A DNA stretch of 64,000 nucleotides from an uncultured Sulfitobacter sp. GTDB lineage: Bacteria > Pseudomonadota > Alphaproteobacteria > Rhodobacterales > Rhodobacteraceae. Made by a program: the position numbers and the translations under genes. This document shows positions 21,788 through 30,964 of this stretch, piece by piece. The stretch's first letter is position 1. Each line of letters begins with the position of its first letter. Below the pieces are notes generated by a model. That model was given only the letters and a program-made list of their open reading frames with translations. It was not told where the DNA came from and did no database searches. Location: positions 1,947,501-2,011,500 of the forward strand of contig NZ_CANMQD010000001.1 in the NCBI RefSeq assembly GCF_947499945.1, given 5' to 3'.

Positions 21788-22174
21788 ATGATGAAAGAGA
21801 TCACGCAAAGACGCACTCAACGAGGGAGTATGTCGTATCATGCGGGCCTTGCTGCCGAGGGGCAGATCGCACAGGACTATGCACGGCGTGGTTTTGCGGT
21901 GGCGCGGCAACGCTGGCGCGGCAAATCAGGGGAGATTGACTTGATAGTTCAAAATGGCGATGGACTGATTTTTATAGAAGTAAAGCAGAGCCGGAATTTT
22001 GACCGTGCCGCCGCTGCTGTGAGTAGTGCGCAAATTCGTCGACTGTATCGCTGTGCTGAGGAATATCTGGATACGCAGCCTAACGGGAACCTTACGGATG
22101 TCCGTTTTGATGTGGCATTGGTGAACGGGCACGGTGAAACGAAGATTATAGAAAACGCTTTTGGTCACTGCTGA
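21788..22174 (+). CDS. yraN: YraN family protein (UPF0102, putative endonuclease fold)
   Basis: 128 residues. The UPF0102 core is clear: AAEGQIAQDYARRGFAVARQ, then WRGKSGEIDLIVQ and LIFIEVKQS, which match the E...D...ExK arrangement of Holliday-junction-resolvase-like nucleases. The biological function is unknown. The 5-bp gap to rsmI and a conserved rsmI-yraN pairing indicate one operon. An alternative internal ATG at 21830 would remove 14 poorly conserved residues. Confidence 0.88.
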   Translation: MMKEITQRRTQRGSMSYHAGLAAEGQIAQDYARRGFAVARQRWRGKSGEIDLIVQNGDGLIFIEVKQSRNFDRAAAAVSSAQIRRLYRCAEEYLDTQPNGNLTDVRFDVALVNGHGETKIIENAFGHC

Positions 22175-22230
22175 GGATTGCGTAGCGCCGCTTGCTTTGT
22201 CATCAAGATGACAACAGTAAGGATAAAGTT

Positions 22231-23166
22231 ATGAAAATCGCCTTTCAAATGGACCCCATCGGGGACGTCAACATCGATGCAGACAGCAGTTTCCGCCTCG
22301 CCGAAGAAGCACAAGCGCGGGGTCATACCCTTTTTTTCTACACACCTGATCACTTGTCCTATCAGGAGGGACGGATAACCGCCCGCGGTCAAGATATGAA
22401 GGTGCAGCGCGTAGCAGGCGATCCCGCGAGATTGGGAGAGATGCGTGAAGTTGATCTGAGCGAATTCGACGTGGTCTGGCTTCGGCAGGACCCGCCCTTT
22501 GATATGCATTACATTACGTCCACTCATCTTCTTGACCGGATTTCCGAGACGACACTTGTGGTGAACGATCCATTCTGGGTGCGGAATTTTCCGGAAAAAC
22601 TGTTAGTGCTGGATTTCCCCGACCTCACGCCACCGACGACCATCGCCCATGACCTTGAGACGATCAAAGCGTTTAAGGAAAAACACGGCGATGTGATTCT
22701 TAAACCGCTCTACGGCAATGGCGGCGCTGGCGTCTTCAAACTCACGCGGGACGACCGCAACCTTAGTTCGTTACACGAATTATTCACGAGCTTCTCGCGA
22801 GAGCCATTGATTGTGCAAAAATTCCTACCCGACGTGGCCAAGGGCGATAAACGCGTCATTCTGGTCGATGGGGAGCCTGTTGGCGCGATTAACCGCGTCC
22901 CGGCGGAAGGGGAAACGCGTTCAAACATGCATGTCGGAGGGCGTCCGGAGAAGGTAGGCCTCACGGAGCGTGATCTGGAGATTTGCGCCAGAATCGGTGG
23001 TGTTTTGAAGGAAAGAGGACAGATTTTTGTCGGGATCGATGTGATCGGGGATTATCTGACCGAGATAAATGTAACCTCACCCACCGGCATTCAGGAGCTG
23101 GAGCGATTTGATGGCGTTAATATCGCAGGCAAGATCTGGGATGTGATTGAAGCCAAGCGCGCATGA
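22231..23166 (+). CDS. gshB: Glutathione synthase
   Basis: Joins gamma-glutamylcysteine and glycine with ATP. The 311-residue ATP-grasp protein begins [21 protein letters not shown], contains [14 protein letters not shown], and carries the ATP-binding [27 protein letters not shown] and [12 protein letters not shown] motifs. The frame opens earlier, but the ATG at 22231 follows AAGGA and matches the family. The last four bases overlap the next start (ATGA). With the GST at 25.6 kb it belongs to the cell's thiol chemistry. Confidence 0.96.
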   Translation: MKIAFQMDPIGDVNIDADSSFRLAEEAQARGHTLFFYTPDHLSYQEGRITARGQDMKVQRVAGDPARLGEMREVDLSEFDVVWLRQDPPFDMHYITSTHLLDRISETTLVVNDPFWVRNFPEKLLVLDFPDLTPPTTIAHDLETIKAFKEKHGDVILKPLYGNGGAGVFKLTRDDRNLSSLHELFTSFSREPLIVQKFLPDVAKGDKRVILVDGEPVGAINRVPAEGETRSNMHVGGRPEKVGLTERDLEICARIGGVLKERGQIFVGIDVIGDYLTEINVTSPTGIQELERFDGVNIAGKIWDVIEAKRA

Positions 23167-24068
23167 GCATATTGCGCCGTCCGCTGAATTTTTGGCTGCG
23201 CACGATTGAGAAGCCGCGCATGCGCAACGGCAGCGTAGCGACGTTGCGGCGGGCACTTCGCGTGCAATCGCGCCTGTTCTTTCATCCGCCGCGCGGCACG
23301 AAAAGCAGCTGGCGGGAGTACGGAGGCATCCGATGTTTGACGCTCTTCCCGCGCGGTGTGCGGCAGGGCCGCGTGTTATTCTACATTCACGGGGGCGGTT
23401 TCGTCTTTGGCAGTCCAGACACGCACAGTGCAATGGCTGCAACGTTGGCTCAAAAACTCGGGGCGTGGGCAGTACTACCGCGCTACAGACTTGCGCCCGA
23501 ATCGTCTTTTCCTGCTGCACCCGATGATGTGCGCCAAGCATGGGATGGGCTTATAGCAAGTGGCGTATCGCCAGCGAATATTGTCGTGGGCGGGGACAGT
23601 GCAGGGGGTGCATTGGCGTTAGGCCTGATTTCAGCGCTTTGTGCTGAAGGAGCGGAAGTGCCCAGTGCGATGTTCGCTTTTTCGCCGTTGACGGATCTTA
23701 CATTTAGCGGAGCAAGTATTAGAACGAACGCTGAAGTCGAAGCTGTTCTAGCAGCGGAGCGTGGCGCCGAGATGGTAGGCATGTACCTGAACGGTCGCAA
23801 AGGTGCCGATCCAGAGATAAGCCCGCTATACGCAAGCTTTCAGGGCGGCCCACCTGTTTGGATCACAGTAGGCGATACCGAAATTCTGCTAGATGACGGG
23901 CGCAGAATGATAGAAAAGTTGCAGCATGACAAAGTGGAGGCGACGCTGGTTATCGCGGATGACCTGCCGCATGTTTGGCCGATTTTTCATAATATCCTGC
24001 CCGAAGCGCGCGAAACCCTGAACGCGTTAGCATCATGGATCAAGCAACAGCAGAACTGGGCAGTCTAA
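23163..24068 (+). CDS. Alpha/beta hydrolase, hormone-sensitive-lipase family esterase
   Basis: 301 residues. The family IV esterase signature is complete: oxyanion-hole [10 protein letters not shown], nucleophile elbow [12 protein letters not shown], a catalytic Asp in [10 protein letters not shown] and the His in DLPHVWPIF. It should hydrolyse short-chain esters; the natural substrate is unknown. It is translationally coupled to gshB by ATGA, and its 3' end overlaps yifB on the other strand by 29 bp. Confidence 0.86.
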   Translation: MSILRRPLNFWLRTIEKPRMRNGSVATLRRALRVQSRLFFHPPRGTKSSWREYGGIRCLTLFPRGVRQGRVLFYIHGGGFVFGSPDTHSAMAATLAQKLGAWAVLPRYRLAPESSFPAAPDDVRQAWDGLIASGVSPANIVVGGDSAGGALALGLISALCAEGAEVPSAMFAFSPLTDLTFSGASIRTNAEVEAVLAAERGAEMVGMYLNGRKGADPEISPLYASFQGGPPVWITVGDTEILLDDGRRMIEKLQHDKVEATLVIADDLPHVWPIFHNILPEARETLNALASWIKQQQNWAV

Positions 24069-25554
24069 AGCTTACGGCTTCTGCGATATGGGGTCTGCGT
24101 ACATCTGCGGACCCGTCTAGGTCGGCGATCGTTCGGGCAACGCGCAGGACACGGTGGTAGCCCCGTGCAGACAGATGAAACCGATCTGCCGCACGCATCA
24201 ACAAATCACGGCCCTCCGCATCTGGTGCTGTGACTTGTGTAAGGATATCCCCCTCTGCGTCTGCGTTACACAGCATTTCGGGGCTTGCCGCATAGCGTGC
24301 CATTTGGATGTCGCGGGCTTGCGCCACGCGCTGAGCCACCTCGGCAGAGCTGTCGCCCGACGACGGGAGGTCAAGGTCGGTGTATGCTACCGGAGGCACA
24401 TCCACACGCATGTCAAAACGGTCCATGAGCGGACCTGAAATGCGGCCCATATAGTCTTCACCACAGTGAGGAACTTTTGCGCAAGCGCGCGCAGGATCGG
24501 TGAGATAGCCGCACTTGCACGGGTTTGCCGCAGCAACCAGCATGAAGCGGCAAGGGTATTTTACATGGGCATTGGCGCGGCTGATCATGACTTCACCCGT
24601 CTCAATGGGCTGGCGCAGCGTTTCTAAGACATTGCGGGCAAATTCGGGAAACTCGTCCATGAACAGCACGCCATTGTGGGCCAAACTAACCTCACCGGGT
24701 TTCGCGTTTCGTCCGCCGCCGATGATTGCAGCCATCGACGCGGTATGATGCGGCTCACGAAAAGGGCGCGCGCGCGAAATGCCGCCTTCATCCAGCAGCC
24801 CCGCAAGGGAATGGATCATCGAGGTGTCAAGCGCTTCTGATGCAGACAACGGTGGCAGGATGCTTGGCAATCGCGCAGCGAGCATGGACTTTCCGGATCC
24901 CGGTGTGCCAACCATCATGAGATGATGCCGTCCTGCTGCGGCGATTTCCAGCGCGCGTTTCGCACGCTCTTGACCTTTCACCTCGCGCAGATCGCGGCAG
25001 TGGCTCATCATGGCCACTTCACCTGGTTCGGCCGGAGAAAGGGGCACTTGCCCCGTATAGTGACGCACCACATCGCCCAAGGAGCGCGCGGCAATGACCT
25101 GACAGGCATTGACCCATGCAGCTTCGGCGCCGGATGCATGGGAACACAGCAGACTGCGGTTTTCCTGCGCTGCAGCAACGGCGGCAGGCAACGCGCCAAC
25201 AACAGGAACAAGCGATCCATCCAAAGACAACTCACCCAGAGCAACGACACCCTCAACAACATCAGATGGCAGGATGTCGAGAGCGGCTAGTAGAGCAAGA
25301 GCGATAGGCAGGTCAAAGTGGCTGCCCTCTTTCGGCAGGTCCGCCGGGCTGAGATTGATAGTGATCCGCTTGGAGGGAAGCGCGATCGCCATTGATGTCA
25401 GCGCCGTGCGGACACGGTCCCGCGCCTCTGACACGGCTTTATCCGGCAGACCGACAATCGAAAAGGCGGGCAGACCTGGTGTAACGGCGCATTGTACTTC
25501 AACAATCCGCGCTTCAACACCTTGGAATGCAACGCTGTAGGCGCGTGCGACCAT
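24040..25554 (-). CDS. YifB/ComM family Mg chelatase-like AAA+ ATPase
   Basis: 504 residues. The N-terminal Lon-protease-like fold domain (VEVQCAVTPGLPAFSIVGLPDKAV) is followed by the AAA+ module with Walker A GTPGSGKS, Walker B GVLFMDEF and a C-terminal Mg-chelatase-like lid. A CxC...C...C cluster (NPCKCGYLTDPARACAKVPHC) is typical. ComM in other bacteria is a hexameric helicase promoting branch migration during natural transformation, so a DNA-recombination role is likely. No competence genes are adjacent. Confidence 0.92.
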   Translation of the reverse strand: MVARAYSVAFQGVEARIVEVQCAVTPGLPAFSIVGLPDKAVSEARDRVRTALTSMAIALPSKRITINLSPADLPKEGSHFDLPIALALLAALDILPSDVVEGVVALGELSLDGSLVPVVGALPAAVAAAQENRSLLCSHASGAEAAWVNACQVIAARSLGDVVRHYTGQVPLSPAEPGEVAMMSHCRDLREVKGQERAKRALEIAAAGRHHLMMVGTPGSGKSMLAARLPSILPPLSASEALDTSMIHSLAGLLDEGGISRARPFREPHHTASMAAIIGGGRNAKPGEVSLAHNGVLFMDEFPEFARNVLETLRQPIETGEVMISRANAHVKYPCRFMLVAAANPCKCGYLTDPARACAKVPHCGEDYMGRISGPLMDRFDMRVDVPPVAYTDLDLPSSGDSSAEVAQRVAQARDIQMARYAASPEMLCNADAEGDILTQVTAPDAEGRDLLMRAADRFHLSARGYHRVLRVARTIADLDGSADVRRPHIAEAVSFRLPSSAVA

Positions 25555-25619
25555 TCTTCCACTCCGTCCTTACCCAGTGGTTAACGGTACCGGAGGGAGT
25601 CTTTAGGAATGGTTAACGC

Positions 25620-26297
25620 TTAGAAAGGCCAAGGGTCCCTGCGACCCACAGGAGGATAGGGAAAGGGATCATACGTTTCCCTCAGTCCTTCGGCACGCCA
25701 GTGCTGAAACGCAGGATCGGTGAGGGTGGTCTTGCAATAGGCGCGAGCGGTGTCTGACACAGGCAGATTATAACCGACTATTCGCGCACAAACAGGCGCA
25801 TAAAACGCATCCGCAAGGGAATATGCTCCAAACAGCCACGGACCATCAGCGGCTTTTTCACGCGCAAAAGCCCAGAGCGTTTCAATCCGCGTGAGGTCGG
25901 ATTTGACGGCATCCGAGGGGGCGAAATCAGCATCGACATGGGCCAGCTGCATGGAGCAATCGCCGCGCAATGCATCAAAGCCGCCCACCATTTCAGCGGA
26001 TAGCCAGCGGGCGCGGATACGCGCTGCAGGATCGTTGGGCCACATTGCAATATCTGGATGTCGTTCTGCCAATGTTTCAGCCATGGCGATGCTTTCTCCA
26101 ACGACATCACCCTCGGGGGTTCGCATCGCCGGCACAAGGCGTGCAGGCGCAAGTGCGGCCATATCCTCTGCCATTGTGCCACCATAAAGCCCGACCAGAT
26201 GTTCGCGATAGGGCAAGTTGAATTTATGCAGCATTAACCAGCCGCGCAAAGACCAGCTTGAAAACGTGCGGTCGCCAATAAAGAGTTCATATGTCAT
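25620..26297 (-). CDS. Glutathione S-transferase family protein
   Basis: 225 residues with an N-terminal thioredoxin-like domain (YELFIGDRTFSSWSLRGWLML, where the SSWS Ser is the likely GSH-activating residue; GESIAMAETLAERHP binds the gamma-glutamyl part) and a helical C-terminal domain with the DAFYAPV segment. The form resembles zeta/beta-like bacterial GSTs; the substrate is not deducible. It is a stand-alone leftward gene, 58 bp from the phosphatase gene. Confidence 0.88.
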   Translation of the reverse strand: MTYELFIGDRTFSSWSLRGWLMLHKFNLPYREHLVGLYGGTMAEDMAALAPARLVPAMRTPEGDVVGESIAMAETLAERHPDIAMWPNDPAARIRARWLSAEMVGGFDALRGDCSMQLAHVDADFAPSDAVKSDLTRIETLWAFAREKAADGPWLFGAYSLADAFYAPVCARIVGYNLPVSDTARAYCKTTLTDPAFQHWRAEGLRETYDPFPYPPVGRRDPWPF

Positions 26298-26355
26298 TAT
26301 TTATCCTTAGCCGCATGTTTCTGAGTGGACAAATTCATTCGAGTGCGCTGCTCCA

Positions 26356-26940
26356 TCACGGAAGGTGATTGATCCGGTGCACGTCCCATTGTTCCTCGCC
26401 GTGATGTTGAACGGTAGTGACAGAGATATTGTCGATTTTATGGGCCATCGCCTCGTAGGCTGATACATCCAAAGCGCGTTGAACCTGCGTAAGGATGACT
26501 CCAAAATGTGCGACTGCAATGATATGTGCACCGCGATGCGCAGCGTTTAATCGGTCGACGACTGCACTCACGCGGAACATCGTTTGATTCCAGCTTTCGC
26601 CGTCTGGCGCTTGAATATCTCCTGGTTTTTCCCAAAAATCACGGCTCAGTTGTGGATCGCGTTCCGCAACCGCATCAAATCGCATTCCGTCCCAAACGCC
26701 AAAATCCATCTCGCGCAGGTCAGGTTCATGCGGCAAGCGGCGATGGGCGGGCAGGGTCAGAACATCAGCGGTCGTGACCGAGCGGATAAGATCGGAGGAG
26801 ACGATCACCGCCTCGTCAGGCAAATGAGCCCGAACGCGGTCGATCAAAGCTGTATCTGTCAAATCGGCAGGTACATCGCGCCAACCAACAAAAGATTTCT
26901 CATGCGTCGGCCCGTGCCGGACCCAGTGCCATGTGGTCAT
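26356..26940 (-). CDS. Histidine phosphatase family protein (possible CobC-like alpha-ribazole phosphatase)
   Basis: 194 residues of the phosphoglycerate-mutase superfamily: WVRHGPTHEKSFVGWRDVPADLT gives the RHG catalytic motif, SSDLIRSVTTAD the second Arg, REMDFGVWDGM the acid, and VAHFGVILT the second His. The start overlaps the stop of cobU by 4 bp, so the two are co-translated. The coupling to cobU suggests the CobC role in the nucleotide loop of cobalamin, but substrate specificity is not visible in the sequence. Confidence 0.82.
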   Translation of the reverse strand: MTTWHWVRHGPTHEKSFVGWRDVPADLTDTALIDRVRAHLPDEAVIVSSDLIRSVTTADVLTLPAHRRLPHEPDLREMDFGVWDGMRFDAVAERDPQLSRDFWEKPGDIQAPDGESWNQTMFRVSAVVDRLNAAHRGAHIIAVAHFGVILTQVQRALDVSAYEAMAHKIDNISVTTVQHHGEEQWDVHRINHLP

Positions 26941-27458
26941 GGAAATGTCCCCTTGAGAAGTTGTGGCAAGCCAGCAATCACCATTACGGCCAGATCGGCC
27001 TCCCGCGCCAGCGCGATGTTCAGCCGCCCTTGAGCTTCACGGAACTGGCGGGCGAGTCTGTTGTCGGGCACGATGCCATGACCGACTTCGTTGGAGACAA
27101 TAACCCACGGTGCCGAACATTCGCGCAGCGCAACCAGCAAGGTGTCCGTAGCCTTAGCGAGATTTGCCTCCTCCATCATTAGATTGCTTAACCACATGGT
27201 CGCGCAATCAATGAGAACGGGAGTATCGGGAGAGAGTTTTGCAAGGGCCGGCCCAAGGTCAAGCGGCTCTTCCACCGTTGTCCAACGAGTATCGCGACGC
27301 TCTTTGTGCACTTTGACGCGTAATTTAATTTCGGCGTCTTCGATTTTGCCTGTCGCGAGGTATACACTGTTCAAGTCACTGGAAAGTATAAAGGTTTCTG
27401 CCCATTCAGATTTCCCTGATGCAGCTCCGCCTAGAATGAATGTCCCGCGTGGCAACAT
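26937..27458 (-). CDS. cobU: Adenosylcobinamide kinase / adenosylcobinamide-phosphate guanylyltransferase
   Basis: Phosphorylates and then guanylylates adenosylcobinamide in cobalamin assembly and salvage (also called CobP in aerobic-pathway organisms). The 173-residue protein has the P-loop GGAASGKSEWAE, the family's ATGKIEDAEIKLRVKVHKERR region carrying the guanylylation-site His, and SNEVGHGIVPDNRLARQFREAQG. ATG 27458 is preferred; a TTG eight codons upstream is possible. The gene faces away from rpoH2 across a 97-bp region containing the ACCAAAG palindromes. Confidence 0.93.
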   Translation of the reverse strand: MLPRGTFILGGAASGKSEWAETFILSSDLNSVYLATGKIEDAEIKLRVKVHKERRDTRWTTVEEPLDLGPALAKLSPDTPVLIDCATMWLSNLMMEEANLAKATDTLLVALRECSAPWVIVSNEVGHGIVPDNRLARQFREAQGRLNIALAREADLAVMVIAGLPQLLKGTFP

Positions 27459-27474
27459 TATTTGAAACCTTTTG

Positions 27475-27523
27475 TGAACCAAAGTGCACTTTGGTGCGTA
27501 ATCTTACCAAAGCGTCACCAAAG
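27475..27523 (+). promoter_or_regulatory. Candidate rpoH2 promoter with ACCAAAG operator cluster
   Basis: TGAACC (27475-27480), 18 bases, then TAATCT (27499-27504) resembles the ECF-sigma promoter TGATCC-N18-TAAG known for RpoE targets in Rhodobacter, where rpoH2 is an RpoE target. Overlaid is a perfect 18-bp palindrome ACCAAAGTGCACTTTGGT (27478-27495) and two more direct ACCAAAG copies at 27506-27512 and 27517-27523. The promoter call is an inference from one mismatch in the -35; the repeats are seen directly. Confidence 0.45.
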
Positions 27524-27555
27524 AGTGACTACACACACTAAGGGAGCCGGAACAG

Positions 27556-28434
27556 ATGGCAATGGGTACTGCGCAGGACTTTTCACTGACCCGCACCGCG
27601 ATGAAAGCGGAGCTTTTGGACGCCGAGACCGAGTTGAAACTGGCATATGCGTGGCGCGACGAGCGCTGCGAGGCATCGTTGCACCGTCTGATCACAGCTT
27701 ACATGCGTTTAGCCATTTCAATGGCATCGAAGTTTAAACGCTACGGCGCTCCCATGAATGACCTGATCCAGGAAGCCGGCCTCGGCCTCATGAAAGCAGC
27801 CGACAAATTTGACCCTGACCGCGGGGTACGCTTTTCAACTTATGCAGTCTGGTGGATCAAAGCGTCCATCCAGGATCACGTGATGCGCAACTGGTCTATG
27901 GTGAGAACTGGCTCCACTTCTTCCCAAAAGTCCCTGTTTTTCAACATGCGCCGGGTTCAGGCGCGACTTGAGCGTGAGGCAGCATCGGCAGGAGAAGAGC
28001 TTGATCGTCATCAGCTGCGCCAGATGATTTCAACGGAGATAGGCGTGCCCTTGCATGATGTGGAAATGATGGAGGGGCGTCTTTCCGGCTCCGACTACTC
28101 TCTGAACGCCACACAATCGGCAGAAGATGAAGGCCGCGAGTGGATCGACGCACTTGAGGACGATAGTGCGCAAGCCGCCGAGAATGTAGAGCATAGCCAT
28201 GACACTCAGCAGCTGCGGGCTTGGTTGGTAACCTCCATGTCCGCCTTGAATGAACGTGAGCAGTTCATCGTGCGGGAGCGTAAGCTGCGCGACACACCCC
28301 GCACTCTTGAGAGCCTCGGCCAAGAGCTGAGCCTGAGCAAAGAACGCGTGCGCCAGTTGGAGGCCGCAGCCTTCCAGAAAATGCGCAAGTCGCTAGAGAT
28401 GCAGTCCCAAGAAGTGTTTCACTTTCTGAACTGA
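27556..28434 (+). CDS. rpoH2: RNA polymerase sigma-32 family factor, RpoH2 type
   Basis: A 292-residue group 3 sigma factor. Region 2 reads LITAYMRLAISMASKFKRYGAPMNDLIQEAGLGLMKAADKFDPDRGVRFS (written here only as markers: LITAYMRLAIS ... DLIQEAGLGLMKAA ... RFSTYAVWWIKASI). The RpoH box QKSLFFNMRR follows region 2.4, and region 4 has SLGQELSLSKERVRQLEAAAF. The N-terminus AMKAELLDAETELKLAYAWRD fits RpoH2 rather than RpoH1 of Rhodobacterales. In Rhodobacter this factor directs the photo-oxidative (singlet-oxygen) stress response. chaN starts within its stop codon. Confidence 0.92.
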   Translation: MAMGTAQDFSLTRTAMKAELLDAETELKLAYAWRDERCEASLHRLITAYMRLAISMASKFKRYGAPMNDLIQEAGLGLMKAADKFDPDRGVRFSTYAVWWIKASIQDHVMRNWSMVRTGSTSSQKSLFFNMRRVQARLEREAASAGEELDRHQLRQMISTEIGVPLHDVEMMEGRLSGSDYSLNATQSAEDEGREWIDALEDDSAQAAENVEHSHDTQQLRAWLVTSMSALNEREQFIVRERKLRDTPRTLESLGQELSLSKERVRQLEAAAFQKMRKSLEMQSQEVFHFLN

Positions 28435-29240
28435 TGAGGCATTTTTCTCCTAAGAAAATGTGCACGAGCGCGGCTGTCTTGGCCGCGCTTTTTGCATCTG
28501 CTGTTCGTGCTGAGATCCCGCAAGAAGCGCGGGATGCGCAATTCGTTGTGCTGGGTGAACAGCATGACAATCCTGCACATCATACACGCCAAGCGGAATG
28601 GGTCGCCGCGCTGAACCCTAAAGCGCTTGTGTTCGAGATGCTCACGCCCGAGCAGGGAAAGAAGGCGCACGGCGCGTGGAGCAATCAGGCAGAGCTGGAC
28701 GCGCTGATTGGTTGGTCAGAAACTGCGTGGCCGTCTTTTGAAATGTATTATCCGATTTTTGCCGCCGCGCCCGAAGCCATCATTTACGGCGCTGGCCTCA
28801 CGAGATCCGATTTGGAGGGCTTACTGGAGCGCCCTTTAGGGGAGTACAGGATTGCTGCAAAATTCGGATTTGAACGTCCAGTGGATAAGGCAGAGCAAAC
28901 CGCCCGCGAAACGCTCCAAGCCGAAGCCCATTGCAGCGCACTGCCCGAAGACCTGCTGCCGATGATGGTCGATGCCCAGCGGTTTCGTGATATTTGGCTG
29001 GCCGATGCAGCACTGCGGGCGCTGGAGCGGACGGGCGGGCCTGTTGTGATTGTAACGGGCAACGGCCACGCCCGCACCGATTGGGGCATGCCTGCATTGG
29101 TCGCCTATGCCGCGCCTGAGATCACAGTTTTTACGCTGGCACAGGGTGAGGACGGGTCAGATGTAGGGGGCGGCTTTTCCCTGACATTGGATGCCCCCGC
29201 GCCGGAACGGGGTGATCCGTGTGATGCCTTCGCCCAGTAG
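28434..29240 (+). CDS. ChaN family haem-binding-type protein (DUF399)
   Basis: 268 residues with an apparent cleavable signal peptide (SAAVLAALFASAVRA). The ChaN domain is marked by FVVLGEQHDNPAHHTRQ at about 37-53 and VVIVTGNGHARTDWG near residue 210. Campylobacter ChaN is an iron-regulated haem-binding lipoprotein; here a lipobox is absent, so the protein is likely periplasmic. It overlaps the rpoH2 stop by one base, suggesting co-transcription with the stress sigma factor. Confidence 0.82.
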   Translation: MRHFSPKKMCTSAAVLAALFASAVRAEIPQEARDAQFVVLGEQHDNPAHHTRQAEWVAALNPKALVFEMLTPEQGKKAHGAWSNQAELDALIGWSETAWPSFEMYYPIFAAAPEAIIYGAGLTRSDLEGLLERPLGEYRIAAKFGFERPVDKAEQTARETLQAEAHCSALPEDLLPMMVDAQRFRDIWLADAALRALERTGGPVVIVTGNGHARTDWGMPALVAYAAPEITVFTLAQGEDGSDVGGGFSLTLDAPAPERGDPCDAFAQ

Positions 29241-29305
29241 GGTCTGGCGCTGCGGTGGCCTGCGGCCTATGTTGAGCCTGAATTTACGGGTCCAAGGGGC
29301 GCAAT

Positions 29306-30502
29306 ATGCTGAGCGGCAAACATATTCTTCTGATCATTGGCGGCGGAATTGCTGCGTTTAAATCGCTCGATCTGATCCGCCGTCTGCGGGAGCGGGGTGC
29401 GACTGTCACGCCTGTCCTGACCCGCGCGGGAGAAGAGTTTGTGACGCCGCTGTCCGTCTCCGCCTTGGCGGGGCGCAAAGTACACCGTGATCTGTTTGAT
29501 TTGGATGATGAGGCCGAGATGGGCCATATCCAGCTAAGCCGCGTTGCCGATCTTGTCGTGGTTGCTCCTGCGACTGCAGACCTGATGGCAAAGATGGCGA
29601 ATGGCTTGGCCAATGATCTGGCTTCGACGTTGTTGCTCGCGACCGATACCCCTGTGACGATCGTGCCTGCAATGAATGTTCGCATGTGGGAGCATGCTGC
29701 GACCCAACGCAATTTGGCGGCGCTAAAGGGGGACGGCATCACGATAGTAGGCCCTAACAAAGGCGATATGGCCTGTGGTGAACATGGGCCGGGCCGCATG
29801 TCGGAGCCGATGGAGATTGTTGCTGCCATTGAGGCCGCATTGTCGAACGGTCCGCTCAAGGGGCGGCGCATCCTTGTGACCTCTGGCCCGACGCATGAGC
29901 CGATTGATCCTGTGCGCTATATTGCGAACCGCTCGTCGGGGGCGCAAGGTACGGCATTGGCGCGTGCACTGGCGGCGCTGGGCGCGGAAGTGGTGTTTGT
30001 AACAGGTCCTGCGGATGTACCGCCCCCTGACGGCGTAGAGGTGGTGGCCGTGCAAACTGCGCAGCAGATGAAAGAGGCGGTTGATGCGACACTTCCCGTT
30101 GATGCTGCGGTGTTTGCCGCTGCAGTAGCGGATTGGCGTGTGACTTCCGCCACCGATCGGAAGTTGAAAAAGACCAAGGACGGTTTGCCCGTTTTGGAAT
30201 TTGCCGAGAACCCTGACATCTTGCATGACGTGAGCCAGATGAAAAAGGGCCGGCCGCCTCTGGTGATCGGCTTTGCCGCCGAAACGAATGATGTGATTGA
30301 GAATGCTACGGCAAAACGGCTGCGCAAAGGCTGTGACTGGATTGTGGCCAACGATGTCTCGCCCGAGACTGGGATCATGGGCGGAGCGGAGAATGCCGTG
30401 ACCCTTATCAGCGATGCGGGGTCTGAAGCATGGCCGCGCATGGGCAAGGATGAAGTGGCGCAAAAGCTCGCTGTGCGTATTGCGGATGCCATAAACCGAT
30501 GA
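29306..30502 (+). CDS. coaBC: Bifunctional phosphopantothenoylcysteine decarboxylase / phosphopantothenate-cysteine ligase
   Basis: Two successive steps of coenzyme A synthesis. The CoaC flavoprotein half (about 1-180) shows [41 protein letters not shown] and [16 protein letters not shown]. The CoaB half shows [20 protein letters not shown] and AAVADWRV, with [20 protein letters not shown]. At 398 residues it is a full fusion. AGGGGCG precedes the ATG, and the stop overlaps the dut start by 4 bp. Confidence 0.97.
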   Translation: MLSGKHILLIIGGGIAAFKSLDLIRRLRERGATVTPVLTRAGEEFVTPLSVSALAGRKVHRDLFDLDDEAEMGHIQLSRVADLVVVAPATADLMAKMANGLANDLASTLLLATDTPVTIVPAMNVRMWEHAATQRNLAALKGDGITIVGPNKGDMACGEHGPGRMSEPMEIVAAIEAALSNGPLKGRRILVTSGPTHEPIDPVRYIANRSSGAQGTALARALAALGAEVVFVTGPADVPPPDGVEVVAVQTAQQMKEAVDATLPVDAAVFAAAVADWRVTSATDRKLKKTKDGLPVLEFAENPDILHDVSQMKKGRPPLVIGFAAETNDVIENATAKRLRKGCDWIVANDVSPETGIMGGAENAVTLISDAGSEAWPRMGKDEVAQKLAVRIADAINR

Positions 30503-30960
30503 ATGGCGTCGATATCCGCATGATGTGGGAGCCGTATGCTGACACGACACTGGGCTTGCCTCGCTATGAAACGCTAGGTGCTGCGGGAGCGGATCTGCGG
30601 GCGAATTTAGAAGGTCGGGCGGCAATAATCCTTGCAGCGCGGGCGCGAACCCTAGTGCCTACAGGTTTGCGTCTCGCCATTCCCGAAGGTTATGAAGTCC
30701 AGATCAGGCCGCGCTCCGGATTGGCGCTTAAATACGGGATCACACTGCCCAATAGTCCTGGCACCATCGATGCAGATTATCGCGGGCCGTTGGGTGTGAT
30801 CATGATGAACCAAGGCGACGCACCCTTTATCATCGAACACGGCATGCGGATCGCACAGATGGTTGTCGCACCTGTCATCCAAGCTAGGTTTATTCCTGTA
30901 AACGAGCTTGACGAGACGGCGCGTGGCGCTGGCGGTTTTGGCTCTACCGGAACGGAGTGA
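30499..30960 (+). CDS. dut: Deoxyuridine 5'-triphosphate nucleotidohydrolase
   Basis: Hydrolyses dUTP to dUMP, keeping uracil out of DNA and feeding dTMP synthesis. All five trimeric-dUTPase motifs are visible in 153 residues: AGADLRA, the [19 protein letters not shown] block, [20 protein letters not shown] and the C-terminal GGFGSTG. It is coupled to coaBC by ATGA, a common coaBC-dut arrangement. Confidence 0.97.
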   Translation: MNGVDIRMMWEPYADTTLGLPRYETLGAAGADLRANLEGRAAIILAARARTLVPTGLRLAIPEGYEVQIRPRSGLALKYGITLPNSPGTIDADYRGPLGVIMMNQGDAPFIIEHGMRIAQMVVAPVIQARFIPVNELDETARGAGGFGSTGTE

Positions 30961-30964
30961 CCGA

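Noticed and set aside
27459-27555. A cobalamin riboswitch upstream of cobU
   Set aside because: The spacer is only 97 bp and lacks the B12-box; only the ACCAAAG repeats are present.
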